From Flavobacterium agrisoli (GTDB lineage: Bacteria; Bacteroidota; Bacteroidia; Flavobacteriales; Flavobacteriaceae): DNA of 64,000 bases. Below are positions 37,542 to 46,345 of the stretch, piece after piece (position 1 is the first letter of the stretch; each line of letters opens with the position of its first letter). The stretch is taken from assembly GCF_016522065.1 (NCBI RefSeq), contig NZ_JAEHFV010000002.1:434001-498000 (forward strand). The letters are read 5' to 3'. The notes beneath the pieces were generated by a model. It was given only the letters and a program-made list of their open reading frames with translations. It made no database searches and was not told where the DNA came from. A program made the translations under genes and the position numbers.

Positions 37542-37772
37542 ATGAAAGCTTTTTTTGAAGGAATACAATCTCTTTTTGTAGATTTTTTATTTGCTCCACT
37601 TGATTTTTTACGTTCTTTAGAACTTCAAACTTGGTTTGGTGCCAATACCATTAACTGGATTTTTATGATTATCTGCGCCTGTGCGATCGTATATTGGATC
37701 AAACAATTGCGTATTTTTGATGATGCCGGTACCGAAAACCAAGATACAACAGCACACTCATTTTTGAAATAA
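37542..37772 (+). CDS. Small membrane protein, DUF6341-like
   Basis: The 76-aa protein has one clear membrane helix (INWIFMIICACAIVYWI, about 38-54), an amphipathic N-terminal part, and an acidic tail ending in QDTTAHSFLK. It is strongly conserved in Flavobacteriaceae next to upp, as I recall. Function unknown. A terminator follows directly. Confidence 0.75.
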   Translation: MKAFFEGIQSLFVDFLFAPLDFLRSLELQTWFGANTINWIFMIICACAIVYWIKQLRIFDDAGTENQDTTAHSFLK

Positions 37773-37793
37773 TTTTTTCAGAATTCAAAATAC

Positions 37794-37829
37794 AAAAAAG
37801 TCCTAATCATTTGATTGGGACTTTTTTTT
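37794..37829 (+). terminator. Intrinsic terminator after the DUF6341 gene
   Basis: AAAAAAGTCC (37794-37803) pairs with GGACTTTTTT (37818 onward), the inner AATCA/TGATT extends the stem, and a T run follows. Confidence 0.75.
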
Positions 37830-37890
37830 GAATGAAATTGTTTTAATTACTAATTTTATAAAACATTATTAATTCAAAAAATAAACAATA

Positions 37891-38163
37891 ATGATTGCTT
37901 TAAAAGAACTTTATCAAATTGCAGAAAAAGAAATATCAGATATACTACCTGATTCTTTTATTGATTTTAGATTAGAACAAGCTGAATACAATGAAAACGA
38001 TGATATTTGGGAAATAGTTGTTTCTTATCTAACAGAAAACAACAATAAAGGAACATCCCCTTTTTCGCAATTATCACAAAATTTTCCTTATGAAAGAATT
38101 TATAAAAAACTAAAAATAACAGATAAAAAAGAATTTAAGGGTTTTTACATGTATACTCCATAA
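37891..38163 (+). CDS. Small acidic protein paired with a PIN-domain gene
   Basis: The 90-aa protein is not recognised. It is acidic, without signal or membrane helix: a helical first half (LKELYQIAEKEISDILPD) and a predicted beta segment (DDIWEIVVSYLT). The PIN-domain gene follows 3 bp after its stop, so the two are coexpressed. The order small protein then PIN domain is that of VapBC-type pairs, but I see no DNA-binding motif of a VapB antitoxin, so an antitoxin role is only a guess. Confidence 0.55.
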   Translation: MIALKELYQIAEKEISDILPDSFIDFRLEQAEYNENDDIWEIVVSYLTENNNKGTSPFSQLSQNFPYERIYKKLKITDKKEFKGFYMYTP

Positions 38164-38166
38164 ATT

Positions 38167-38622
38167 ATGATTTTATTTGATACCAATGCATTAGTTGTTC
38201 TAATTGTCGGTTTAATTGACGAAAACTTAATAGAAAAGCATAAACGAACGTCGCTTTACACTAAAAATGACTTCTATAATTTAATAAAAGTCATTGAAAA
38301 TATAGAAAATCTAATAGTACTTCCAAATATTTGGACGGAAGTAGATAATTTATTAAACAATTTTTCAGGAAATAATAAATATCATTATATCAATAATTTA
38401 AAACAATTGATAGAAAAAACAACTGAAAATTATTTATCAACCTCTCAATCTATAAATTCTGAATATTTTTCAGAAATTGGCATTACTGATTCGCTTATTT
38501 TACAATTGGCCGAAAAATGTAATTTTATTATAACTTCTGACACGAAACTATCTGATTATGCAAATGCCAATGGCATTAAAGTATATGATATGATAAAAAG
38601 AAGAAATCAAGATTTTAAATAA
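38167..38622 (+). CDS. PIN-domain protein (putative ribonuclease)
   Basis: The 151-aa protein has the acidic residues of a PIN nuclease: FDTNALVVL at the N-terminus (Asp4), ITDSLILQLAEKCNFIITSD (Asp ligands near 113 and 126) and then TKLSDYAN. The WTEVDNLLNNF segment in the middle could supply the Glu. Longer than most VapC toxins (about 130 aa). Coupled to the small gene upstream. Toxin, RNA-processing or housekeeping roles are all possible. Confidence 0.7.
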   Translation: MILFDTNALVVLIVGLIDENLIEKHKRTSLYTKNDFYNLIKVIENIENLIVLPNIWTEVDNLLNNFSGNNKYHYINNLKQLIEKTTENYLSTSQSINSEYFSEIGITDSLILQLAEKCNFIITSDTKLSDYANANGIKVYDMIKRRNQDFK

Positions 38623-38623
38623 A

Positions 38624-38647
38624 AAAAGCCGCTCGAAAGCAGCTTTT
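38624..38647. terminator. Bidirectional terminator between the PIN gene and purD
   Basis: AAAAGC-C-GCT, CGAA loop, AGC-A-GCTTTT: a stem with one mismatch flanked by A and T runs. It serves two convergent genes whose stops lie within 30 bp. Confidence 0.7.
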
Positions 38648-38651
38648 CCTT

Positions 38652-39923
38652 TTATAAATCGTTTCCAATATCACGTCGGAAATACATTTTTTCAAATTCG
38701 AATTTGGAAATATTAGCGTAGGATTGTTGTACTGCTGCTTTAAAATCATTTCCAAAAGAAGTTACTGCAATAACACGACCACCGTTAGTAACCACTTGAT
38801 TGTCTTTTAAAGTAGTACCCGCATGAAACACAATGGATTCTGAAATCGTTTCTAGTCCAGAAATCACTTTCCCTTTTTCATAATCTTCGGGGTAACCACC
38901 CGAAACAACCATCACCGTAGTAGCACTTCGTGGATCAATTTTCAATTCAAACTGGTCTAACTCTTGTTTGGCTACTGCTTGAAACAAGGCTACTAAATCC
39001 GATTCTAAACGCGGAATGACCACTTCGGTTTCTGGATCACCCATTCGCACATTGTATTCAATCACCAATGGCTCATTATTTACTTTTATCAATCCGATAA
39101 AAACAAATCCTTTATAATCAATTCCGTCTTTTACAAAACCGTCTATAGTAGGTTTTACAATTCGGGTTTCGATTTTTTCCATAAATTCAGCATCGGCAAA
39201 AGGCACAGGCGACACAGCTCCCATTCCGCCTGTATTCAAACCGGTATCTCCTTCGCCAATTCGCTTGTAATCCTTAGCCATCGGTAAAATTTTGTAACTT
39301 TTCCCGTCGGTTAAAACAAAACAGCTCAACTCAATTCCATCTAAAAATTCTTCAATTACCACTTTGGCACTGGCTTCTCCAAATTTTTGATTCACCAACA
39401 TATTTCGTAATTCGGTTTTGGCTTCTTCTAAATCCTGAATAATTAAAACGCCTTTTCCGGCAGCCAAACCATCTGCTTTTAATACATAAGGTGGTTGCAA
39501 CGTTTCTAAAAAAGCACAACCATTTTCTACCGTTTCGGCAGTAAAACTATCGTATGCTGCAGTAGGAACGTTATGACGCATCATAAATTCTTTAGCAAAT
39601 TCTTTACTTCCTTCAAGCGTGGCGCCCAATTTAGAAGGACCGATCACAGGAATATGTTGTAAACTTTCGTCGTTTTTAAAATAATCGTACACGCCTTTTA
39701 CTAATGGATCTTCGGGTCCCACTACTACCATGTCTACTTTTTCTTGAAGTACAAAGGTTTTCAAAGCCTCAAAATCGGTTGGACTAATATTTACATTCTG
39801 TGCAATGGCAGCTGTTCCGGCATTTCCAGGTGCAACAAAAAGTTTTTCGCATAAGGCACTTTGTGTCATTTTCCAGGCAAAAGCATGCTCTCTACCTCCA
39901 GAACCTAATAATAAAATTGTCAT
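38652..39923 (-). CDS. purD: Phosphoribosylamine-glycine ligase
   Basis: The start is set at [18 protein letters not shown] (39923), since 16 extra upstream residues are not family-like. The 423-aa ATP-grasp enzyme makes glycinamide ribonucleotide in purine synthesis. Motifs: the GSGGREHA loop, [20 protein letters not shown] then [16 protein letters not shown] -7 box (minus-strand TATTTTTG, 39969-39976) lies about 45 bp upstream. Confidence 0.95.
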   Translation of the reverse strand: MTILLLGSGGREHAFAWKMTQSALCEKLFVAPGNAGTAAIAQNVNISPTDFEALKTFVLQEKVDMVVVGPEDPLVKGVYDYFKNDESLQHIPVIGPSKLGATLEGSKEFAKEFMMRHNVPTAAYDSFTAETVENGCAFLETLQPPYVLKADGLAAGKGVLIIQDLEEAKTELRNMLVNQKFGEASAKVVIEEFLDGIELSCFVLTDGKSYKILPMAKDYKRIGEGDTGLNTGGMGAVSPVPFADAEFMEKIETRIVKPTIDGFVKDGIDYKGFVFIGLIKVNNEPLVIEYNVRMGDPETEVVIPRLESDLVALFQAVAKQELDQFELKIDPRSATTVMVVSGGYPEDYEKGKVISGLETISESIVFHAGTTLKDNQVVTNGGRVIAVTSFGNDFKAAVQQSYANISKFEFEKMYFRRDIGNDL

Positions 39924-40074
39924 GTTTTCGATATATTTAATTGTTTTTCGGTCTTTTAAAAGACGGTACAAAAATAATTTCTTTTAGGCGTAAAAAATAA
40001 TTTAATATTAAAAACTTGCTTCGGGTAGTGGTAAAATCGGCTTGTTATTTTATTTTTGACTAAAATGTAACGGT

Positions 40075-41400
40075 ATGTTTGCTCTTTTTGATGTTTCCTT
40101 GCAACTCAACGGTTTTCCGATAAATAAGGCAAAATCTGAACTGCAACATATTTTAAATTTATCCGAGCCGGATTATCTTTCTTTTTTAGATCGAAAAAAA
40201 AAGAAAATCGTTGCTTTTCATTTTCAAAATAATCCTTTTTACAAAAAAGTACTCGGCGAAACGGTTCCCGAAAATTGGCAAGAGTTACCCGTTTTAAGCA
40301 AATCCGACTTACAACAGCCTTTACTAAATCGGTTATCAAAAGGGTTTACAAAGCAAAATTGCTTTGTTAATAAAACTTCTGGTTCTAGCGGAACGCCTTT
40401 TATTTTTGCCAAAGACAAATACAGTCATGCGTTAACTTGGGCATCAAATATGTTGCGTTTTGGCTGGCACGGAATCGATTTTAATCATTCCTATCAAGCT
40501 CGTTTTTACGGAATGCCACGGGATTCTATCGGTTACCAAAAAGAACGTTTGAAAGACTTTTTATCGCATCGGTATCGATTTCCTGTTTTTGACTTATCAG
40601 ATACAATTTTAGAAGGATTTTTAGATAAATTTAGAACCCAAAAATTCGACTACATTAACGGTTATACTTCTTCAATTGTTTTATTTGCCAAATTTTTACA
40701 GCAAAAAAACATCGTTTTAAAATCCATTTGTCCTACTTTAAAAGTTTGCATCGTCACTTCTGAAATGTTGTTTGAAAACGATAGAATATTGTTAGAAAAT
40801 CAATTGGGAATTCCGATTGTGAACGAATATGGCGCATCGGAGTTGGATTTGATTGCTTTTGAAAATCCGCAAGGCGAATGGCAGGTGAATGCGGAAACAC
40901 TTTTTGTTGAAATTCTAGACGAAAACAACCAAGCCGTTCCGTATGGAATGCAGGGAAAAGTGGTGATTACTTCGTTATTTAACACCGCACATCCGTTTAT
41001 TCGATACGAAATTGGTGATATTGGAATCTTAGACGAAAAAAGCACGCCTCAAAAACCCATTCTAAAAAAACTAATCGGACGAACCAATGATTTTGCCCTT
41101 TTACCCAGCGGTAAAAAAGCGCCCGGATTAACATTTTATTACATAACAAAAAGCATTATCGAAGACAATGGTAATGTGAAAGAATTTGTCATCAAACAAA
41201 CCAAAATCAATACTTTTGAGGTTGATTATGTGAGCGAAATAGAATTGAATTTGACACAAATTCAGAAAATTGAAGCCGCAATTGCCTTATATTTGGAAAA
41301 AGGATTGATTTTTACATTCGTTAGAAAAGAAAAACTGGAACGAAGCAAAAGCGGCAAATTGAAACAATTCGTTTCGTTAATAAAAGAAAAAGCAGAATGA
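40075..41400 (+). CDS. PaaK/CapK-like adenylate-forming ligase
   Basis: The 441-aa protein of the phenylacetate-CoA ligase-like family has the phosphate loop TSGSSGTPFIF (about residue 103), a YTSSIVLFAKFL region, the adenylation motif NEYGASELDLIAFE, and the hinge-type YEIGDIGIL. Members found beside polysaccharide genes (CapK) activate an acid for transfer to a sugar, although substrates are unknown. It overlaps wecB by 4 bp (ATGA), so the two are translationally coupled. It has a promoter-like TATTTTTG at 40051-40058. Confidence 0.8.
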   Translation: MFALFDVSLQLNGFPINKAKSELQHILNLSEPDYLSFLDRKKKKIVAFHFQNNPFYKKVLGETVPENWQELPVLSKSDLQQPLLNRLSKGFTKQNCFVNKTSGSSGTPFIFAKDKYSHALTWASNMLRFGWHGIDFNHSYQARFYGMPRDSIGYQKERLKDFLSHRYRFPVFDLSDTILEGFLDKFRTQKFDYINGYTSSIVLFAKFLQQKNIVLKSICPTLKVCIVTSEMLFENDRILLENQLGIPIVNEYGASELDLIAFENPQGEWQVNAETLFVEILDENNQAVPYGMQGKVVITSLFNTAHPFIRYEIGDIGILDEKSTPQKPILKKLIGRTNDFALLPSGKKAPGLTFYYITKSIIEDNGNVKEFVIKQTKINTFEVDYVSEIELNLTQIQKIEAAIALYLEKGLIFTFVRKEKLERSKSGKLKQFVSLIKEKAE

Positions 41401-42482
41401 AAATCACCTTAGTCACAGGCGCAAGACCTAATTTTATCAAAATCGCACCCATCATCAAAGCGATTGAAAAAAAGCAAAACGAAGGGGCTACTATTTCTTA
41501 TCGTTTAGTGCATACGGGACAACATTATGATAAAAACTTAAGCGATACTTTTTTTGAAGAATTAAATATTCCGAAACCTAATTCAAATTTAGAAGTAAAA
41601 AGCGGTTCACAAGCAGAACAAACTGGGGCTATTATGATTGCTTTTGAAAAAGAATTACAACAAAATCCTTGTGATTTGGTTTTAGTCGTTGGCGATGTCA
41701 ATTCGACAATGGCTTGTGCGATTGTAGCCAAAAAACAAAACATAAAAGTCGCTCACGTCGAAGCTGGAATACGGTCTGGCGATATGACAATGCCAGAAGA
41801 AATCAACCGAATTGTTACTGATAGCATTACCGATTATTTCTTTACAACCTCAACTTTAGCTTCCGAAAATTTATTGAAATATGGCGTTGATCCAGCCAAT
41901 ATTCATTTTGTTGGTAATGTAATGATAGATACTTTATACCAAAATTTAGATCGAATTTTTGAACCGATTTTTTGGAATGAATTTGAATTAGAAACTAGAA
42001 ATTACATCATACTTACCTTGCATCGCCCATCGAACGTGGATCAAGAACAATCCTTAATTAAATTGCTTCAAGGAATCGACAAAATGGCTGACGGTAAAAA
42101 AGTAATTTTCCCAATTCATCCTAGAACGAAAGCTATTTTAGGTGAAACGAATTTAGAACTGAAAAACATCCTTTTTGTAGAGCCACAAGGGTATTTAAAC
42201 TTTATGTACCTCATCAAAAATAGTTTTGCTGTGATTACGGATTCTGGAGGAATTTCGGAAGAAACTACTGTTATGGGAATTCCGTGTTTTACGATGCGAA
42301 ACAATACAGAAAGACCCGAAACACAAAGCATTGGAACCAATACTTTGGTAGGAACTTCAATAGAAAATTTAGAAAAATTATTTGGAGAATTCCTTAAAAA
42401 TGGAAAACGAAAAGCTGGAATTCCTGAACTTTGGGACGGAAAAGCTTCAGAACGAATTATTGATATTCTACTTCAAAAATAA
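41397..42482 (+). CDS. wecB: UDP-N-acetylglucosamine 2-epimerase (non-hydrolysing)
   Basis: The 361-aa cytosolic enzyme converts UDP-GlcNAc to UDP-ManNAc for surface polysaccharides. Motifs: TGARPNFIKIAPI at the start, HTGQHYD, VVGDVNSTMAC, HVEAGIRSGD, PEEINRIVTD and the C-terminal TDSGGISEETTVMGIPCFTMR. Full length. It shares four bases with the ligase gene before it. A 109-bp spacer with a dispersed-type repeat follows. Confidence 0.93.
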   Translation: MKITLVTGARPNFIKIAPIIKAIEKKQNEGATISYRLVHTGQHYDKNLSDTFFEELNIPKPNSNLEVKSGSQAEQTGAIMIAFEKELQQNPCDLVLVVGDVNSTMACAIVAKKQNIKVAHVEAGIRSGDMTMPEEINRIVTDSITDYFFTTSTLASENLLKYGVDPANIHFVGNVMIDTLYQNLDRIFEPIFWNEFELETRNYIILTLHRPSNVDQEQSLIKLLQGIDKMADGKKVIFPIHPRTKAILGETNLELKNILFVEPQGYLNFMYLIKNSFAVITDSGGISEETTVMGIPCFTMRNNTERPETQSIGTNTLVGTSIENLEKLFGEFLKNGKRKAGIPELWDGKASERIIDILLQK

Positions 42483-42490
42483 AAGATTAA

Positions 42491-42549
42491 ACACGAATTT
42501 CACAAATTTACACGAACTTATAATAGCCTAAAATTTTACCAATTCGTGT
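42491..42549. repeat. Dispersed-type CACGAATT inverted repeat
   Basis: ACACGAATT (42491-42499) and AATTCGTGT (42541-42549) are perfect 9-bp inverted copies. Variant copies CACAAATTT and ACACGAACTT lie between, so the left half is itself a short run of an 11-bp word. This is the look of a palindromic repeat that I remember as widespread between Flavobacteriaceae genes. It lies between wecB and the glycosyltransferase gene. Confidence 0.6.
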
Positions 42550-42591
42550 CAAAAAACACACAAACAAATTCAGTTTAACGAGTTCAAAATA

Positions 42592-43776
42592 ATGGAAGAA
42601 ATCCTCATCATATCGAATTATTATCCGCCTGAAAAAGGAGCTGCCGCTAATAGAATTGAGCAATTGGCCCAGAAATTACATCAAAATAATTACAAAGTTT
42701 CTGTGCTTTGTCCGTTGGGAAATTATCCAAAAGGAGAGTTATTTCCGGAATACAAAGGCAAGTTTTCAGTAACCGAAACTCTTCAAAATATTACAGTAAA
42801 ACGCCTTTGGATTTATCCAAGTGTCAGCAAAAACATCTTCAAAAGAACACTTTCGGTTTTGTCGTTTTCTTCTGTTTTGTTTTTCTATTTATTGTGCAAA
42901 AAAACACCGCATAAAGTTGTCGTTCAATCGCCTCCTTTATTGCTATCATTTGTATCGGTTTTGGTTATTTCGCTAATGCGTAAAAAAATAATTTTGAATG
43001 TTTCGGATTTGTGGCCTTTGGCGGCAGTTGAATTAAATGCTTTGAAAAAAGACAGTTTATCACACAAAGTGTCATTGTTTTTTGAACGATCTATTTATTC
43101 GAAAGCCACATTAATCTTCGGTCAATCGAACGAAATTATAACTCACATTCATTCTATTTTTCCAAAAAAAGAATGTCATTTGTACCGCAATTTTCCCGAA
43201 CATCAAACCACTGGAATGTATTTTACATCGAATGTAAATGAACCTATTAAACTATTTTATGCAGGATTATTGGGTGTAGCACAAGGTGTTTTTGAATTGT
43301 GTAAAAATATCGAATTACAAAATCTAAATATCGAATTACATATTTTTGGAGACGGAGCAGAGAAATCACAAATCGAGAATTTGATTAAGCAAAATCCAGA
43401 GAAAAAAATCTTCTTTCACGGAATGTTAGAGCGAAATATTCTACACGAAAAGCTTCAATCTTTTGATATTGCACTTGTGCCTCTTAAAACAAGAATTTAT
43501 GGTTCTGTGCCTTCTAAAATATTTGAATATGGTGCTTTGGGATTCCCTGTTCTTTATTTTAGCGGCGGTGAAGGCGAAATTATTGTAAAAGAAAATAATT
43601 TAGGGTGGATTGCCCAAGTTGGTAATTTTGAAAGTTTAAATAACGCTTTGATTGAAATATCAAAAACAGGAAAAGAAACAATACAAATAATGAAGCAAAA
43701 AGTTTTTGATACTGCTAAAAAACGGTTTAATCTTGATTTTCAAATTAAATATTTAATTAATAAAAAAACATTCTAA
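42592..43776 (+). CDS. Glycosyltransferase family 4
   Basis: The 394-aa GT-B enzyme starts EEILIISNYYPPEKGAAANRIEQLA, a typical WbuB-like start. The hydrophobic patch at about 85-105 and 115-130 suggests membrane contact. The donor-binding C-terminal half has KLFYAGLLGVAQGVFELCKN, IELHIFGDGAEKSQIEN and SVPSKIFEYGALGFPVLYF with the conserved Glu. It acts in polysaccharide assembly with wecB. The 3' end overlaps the convergent sugar transferase by 4 bp. Confidence 0.87.
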   Translation: MEEILIISNYYPPEKGAAANRIEQLAQKLHQNNYKVSVLCPLGNYPKGELFPEYKGKFSVTETLQNITVKRLWIYPSVSKNIFKRTLSVLSFSSVLFFYLLCKKTPHKVVVQSPPLLLSFVSVLVISLMRKKIILNVSDLWPLAAVELNALKKDSLSHKVSLFFERSIYSKATLIFGQSNEIITHIHSIFPKKECHLYRNFPEHQTTGMYFTSNVNEPIKLFYAGLLGVAQGVFELCKNIELQNLNIELHIFGDGAEKSQIENLIKQNPEKKIFFHGMLERNILHEKLQSFDIALVPLKTRIYGSVPSKIFEYGALGFPVLYFSGGEGEIIVKENNLGWIAQVGNFESLNNALIEISKTGKETIQIMKQKVFDTAKKRFNLDFQIKYLINKKTF

Positions 43777-45125
43777 TACGCTTTATCATCTCCTTTGATG
43801 ATGTTGAATATTGTGGTCAAAATTATTTCTATATCCAACAAAATAGACCAATTTTCCATATAGAAAATATCATATTTGTATCGGTTGATAATATCCGAAT
43901 CTTTTTCGACAGCCCCTCTATAACCACGGGTTTGCGCCAGTCCTGTTATACCCGGTTTGATAAAATGCCTAATCATAAAATTATTAACCTTTAAAGCATA
44001 TTGTTCGGTATAAAGCAACATATGCGGTCGGGGTCCCACTACCGACATATCACCTCTTAAAACATTATAAAACTGAGGCAACTCATCAAGACTGGTTTTC
44101 CGCAAAAATTTACCAACTTTGGTAATCCTAACATCATTTTTAGAAACAGGATTATAAGCATCTTGCTCTACTAGTTGCATAGATCTAAATTTATAACATT
44201 CAAATACATGTTTGCCTAAGCCATTTCTTTTATGTTTGTAAAAAACAGGACCTGGAGACTCTAATATTATTAATAAAGCTAAAAGGGGTGTTAACCAACT
44301 TAAAATAAAAACGAGTACTAATAACGAAAAAACAATATCAAAAAACCGCTTTGCAATTTGGTTATTCTTTTCATCTAAACGAATATCACGTAAAGCTAAG
44401 ATGGGTAAATAACCGTAATATTGAAATGCAAAATTGCCGCTTAAAATTTGGCTCTCATCCGGAATAAACTTTAAAGTTTTAAAATGTGTATTGGCAAAAT
44501 TAACCAAACGTTCCATTTGAGTTTCATTCAAATCGCACATGGCACAATATATCTCATCAGTATCGTGAATTGATACATAATCAAGTGCTTCTTGCAGTTG
44601 TAAATCGTTATTCTTTTCAAGCGAAAAAGACTGACATACTTTATAACCGTATTCTAAATTTTCAGTAAAAAAAGAATGAAGTGGCGCTACTTTTTTGGCG
44701 TTTCCAATTAAAACAACACTTCTCAAATTACCACCAAAAAGCAAGCGGTATTCTTTTAAAAAATAAAAAATAAAAAGTTTGAGACTTATAACAGTAAAAA
44801 AAACACTAGCCATATAACAAAAAACGGTCATATAACTTGTCGTTTCTGTAAATAAATAAACTAGCGCTAAACAAGCAACACCAAAAAGTAAAAATTGCTT
44901 GGCCGAACAATTTAAAATGCTAATGACCTTTGTATACCGATACACCTCATAAAAGCCTAAATGAAGCGCAATTACAATCCAACAAAAACTTAACGTAAGA
45001 TACAGTTGTATTTGGTAATCGGGAAAAATAATAAAATTAATACCAAAAAGACAAAGTATTACAATATCAGCTACATAGGAAAATGGACGAATATATCCGG
45101 AGTATGTTCCTGCCTTAGTATGCAT
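43773..45125 (-). CDS. Undecaprenyl-phosphate sugar transferase (WcaJ/WbaP-like)
   Basis: The 450-aa protein has four N-terminal membrane helices (about 15-110), a CoA-binding-like middle part, then a fifth hydrophobic segment at about 265-290 that opens the catalytic domain: KRFFDIVFSLLVLVFILSW, then YKHKRNGLGKHVFECYKFRS, SLDELPQFYNVLRGDMSVVG, PRPH and KPGITGLAQTRGY. It starts repeat-unit synthesis by putting the first sugar-phosphate on the lipid carrier. It runs opposite to wecB and GT4. Confidence 0.92.
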   Translation of the reverse strand: MHTKAGTYSGYIRPFSYVADIVILCLFGINFIIFPDYQIQLYLTLSFCWIVIALHLGFYEVYRYTKVISILNCSAKQFLLFGVACLALVYLFTETTSYMTVFCYMASVFFTVISLKLFIFYFLKEYRLLFGGNLRSVVLIGNAKKVAPLHSFFTENLEYGYKVCQSFSLEKNNDLQLQEALDYVSIHDTDEIYCAMCDLNETQMERLVNFANTHFKTLKFIPDESQILSGNFAFQYYGYLPILALRDIRLDEKNNQIAKRFFDIVFSLLVLVFILSWLTPLLALLIILESPGPVFYKHKRNGLGKHVFECYKFRSMQLVEQDAYNPVSKNDVRITKVGKFLRKTSLDELPQFYNVLRGDMSVVGPRPHMLLYTEQYALKVNNFMIRHFIKPGITGLAQTRGYRGAVEKDSDIINRYKYDIFYMENWSILLDIEIILTTIFNIIKGDDKAY

Positions 45126-45319
45126 TGCGTATTGTTTATATTGGTTTTGATATGAAAAAAATCAAAATTGAGCTCCTTTTCAAAATGCCGAAATATACAG
45201 TATTTATAAAAATATAATCCCCTTTTTTAGTTATAAAATGAAACGAATGCGCTCTAAAAAGTTAATTTATTAAAAATTAATACTTTTTGAAACAGGATAA
45301 TGATGAATCGTTGAAGTCA

Positions 45320-46303
45320 CTATTTAATATAATCAGAAAAATCTTTATGCTCTTCTTTCAACAACTCTTCCTTTGATAAGGATTTAAAATATTCATAAGT
45401 AATTTTCATTCCTTCGCTTCTGGAAACTTTGGGTTCCCAACCCAAAATTTCTTTTGCTTTGGTAATATCGGGTTGTCGCTGTAAAGGATCGTTAACAGGC
45501 AACGGATGGTAAACCACTTTTTGATTGGTTGCGGTTAATTTAATAATCTCTTCGGCAAAATCTTTAATGGTAATTTCGTCTGGATTTCCAATGTTTACAG
45601 GATACACATAATCCGAATGCAACAATCTGAAAATTCCTTCCACTTGATCATCTACATAACAAAACGAACGTGTTTGCATACCGTCACCAAAAATGGTCAA
45701 ATCTTCTCCACGTAACGCTTGTCCAATAAAAGCAGGGATTACGCGCCCGTCATTCAGTCTCATCCTTGGTCCGTAGGTATTAAAAATACGAACAATTCGG
45801 GTTTCAACTCCATGAAAAGTATGATATGCCATAGTGATAGATTCTTGAAAACGCTTCGCTTCATCGTAAACGCCTCGAGGTCCAATTGTGTTGACATTAC
45901 CGTAATATTCTTCCGTTTGAGGATGTACCAAAGGATCTCCGTATACTTCTGAAGTTGAAGCAATCAAAATTCGTGCATTTTTTACCCGTGCCAAACCTAA
46001 CAAATTATGTGTTCCTAACGATCCAACCTTTAACGTTTGAATCGGAATTTTTAAATAATCGATTGGGCTGGCTGGAGAAGCAAAATGTAAAATATAATCC
46101 AACTCTCCCGGTACATGTACAAACTTAGAAATATCGTGATGGTAAAACTCAAAATGCTCTAGTTTAAACAGATGCTCAATGTTTTTTAAATCGCCGGTAA
46201 TCAAATTATCCATCCCAATAACATGATAGCCTTCTTGAACAAACCGATCGCATAAATGAGATCCTAAAAAACCAGCAGCACCGGTAATAAGTATTTTTTT
46301 CAT
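45320..46303 (-). CDS. UDP-glucuronate decarboxylase family SDR
   Basis: The 327-aa NAD-dependent extended SDR has [14 protein letters not shown] (NAD loop), [29 protein letters not shown], and the catalytic pair Tyr-Lys in [10 protein letters not shown]. The E-x-[11 protein letters not shown] block is that of UDP-xylose synthase. It would supply UDP-xylose for the polysaccharide. The 194-bp gap to the sugar transferase has no gene and no clear signal. Confidence 0.88.
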   Translation of the reverse strand: MKKILITGAAGFLGSHLCDRFVQEGYHVIGMDNLITGDLKNIEHLFKLEHFEFYHHDISKFVHVPGELDYILHFASPASPIDYLKIPIQTLKVGSLGTHNLLGLARVKNARILIASTSEVYGDPLVHPQTEEYYGNVNTIGPRGVYDEAKRFQESITMAYHTFHGVETRIVRIFNTYGPRMRLNDGRVIPAFIGQALRGEDLTIFGDGMQTRSFCYVDDQVEGIFRLLHSDYVYPVNIGNPDEITIKDFAEEIIKLTATNQKVVYHPLPVNDPLQRQPDITKAKEILGWEPKVSRSEGMKITYEYFKSLSKEELLKEEHKDFSDYIK

Positions 46304-46345
46304 AATATTCGTTTGGATAATTTTTTATTTATCCCATTTAATGGG

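Noticed and set aside
45126..45319. Small gene or RNA between the sugar transferase and UDP-glucuronate decarboxylase genes
   Set aside because: No ORF, hairpin or promoter pair that stands out.
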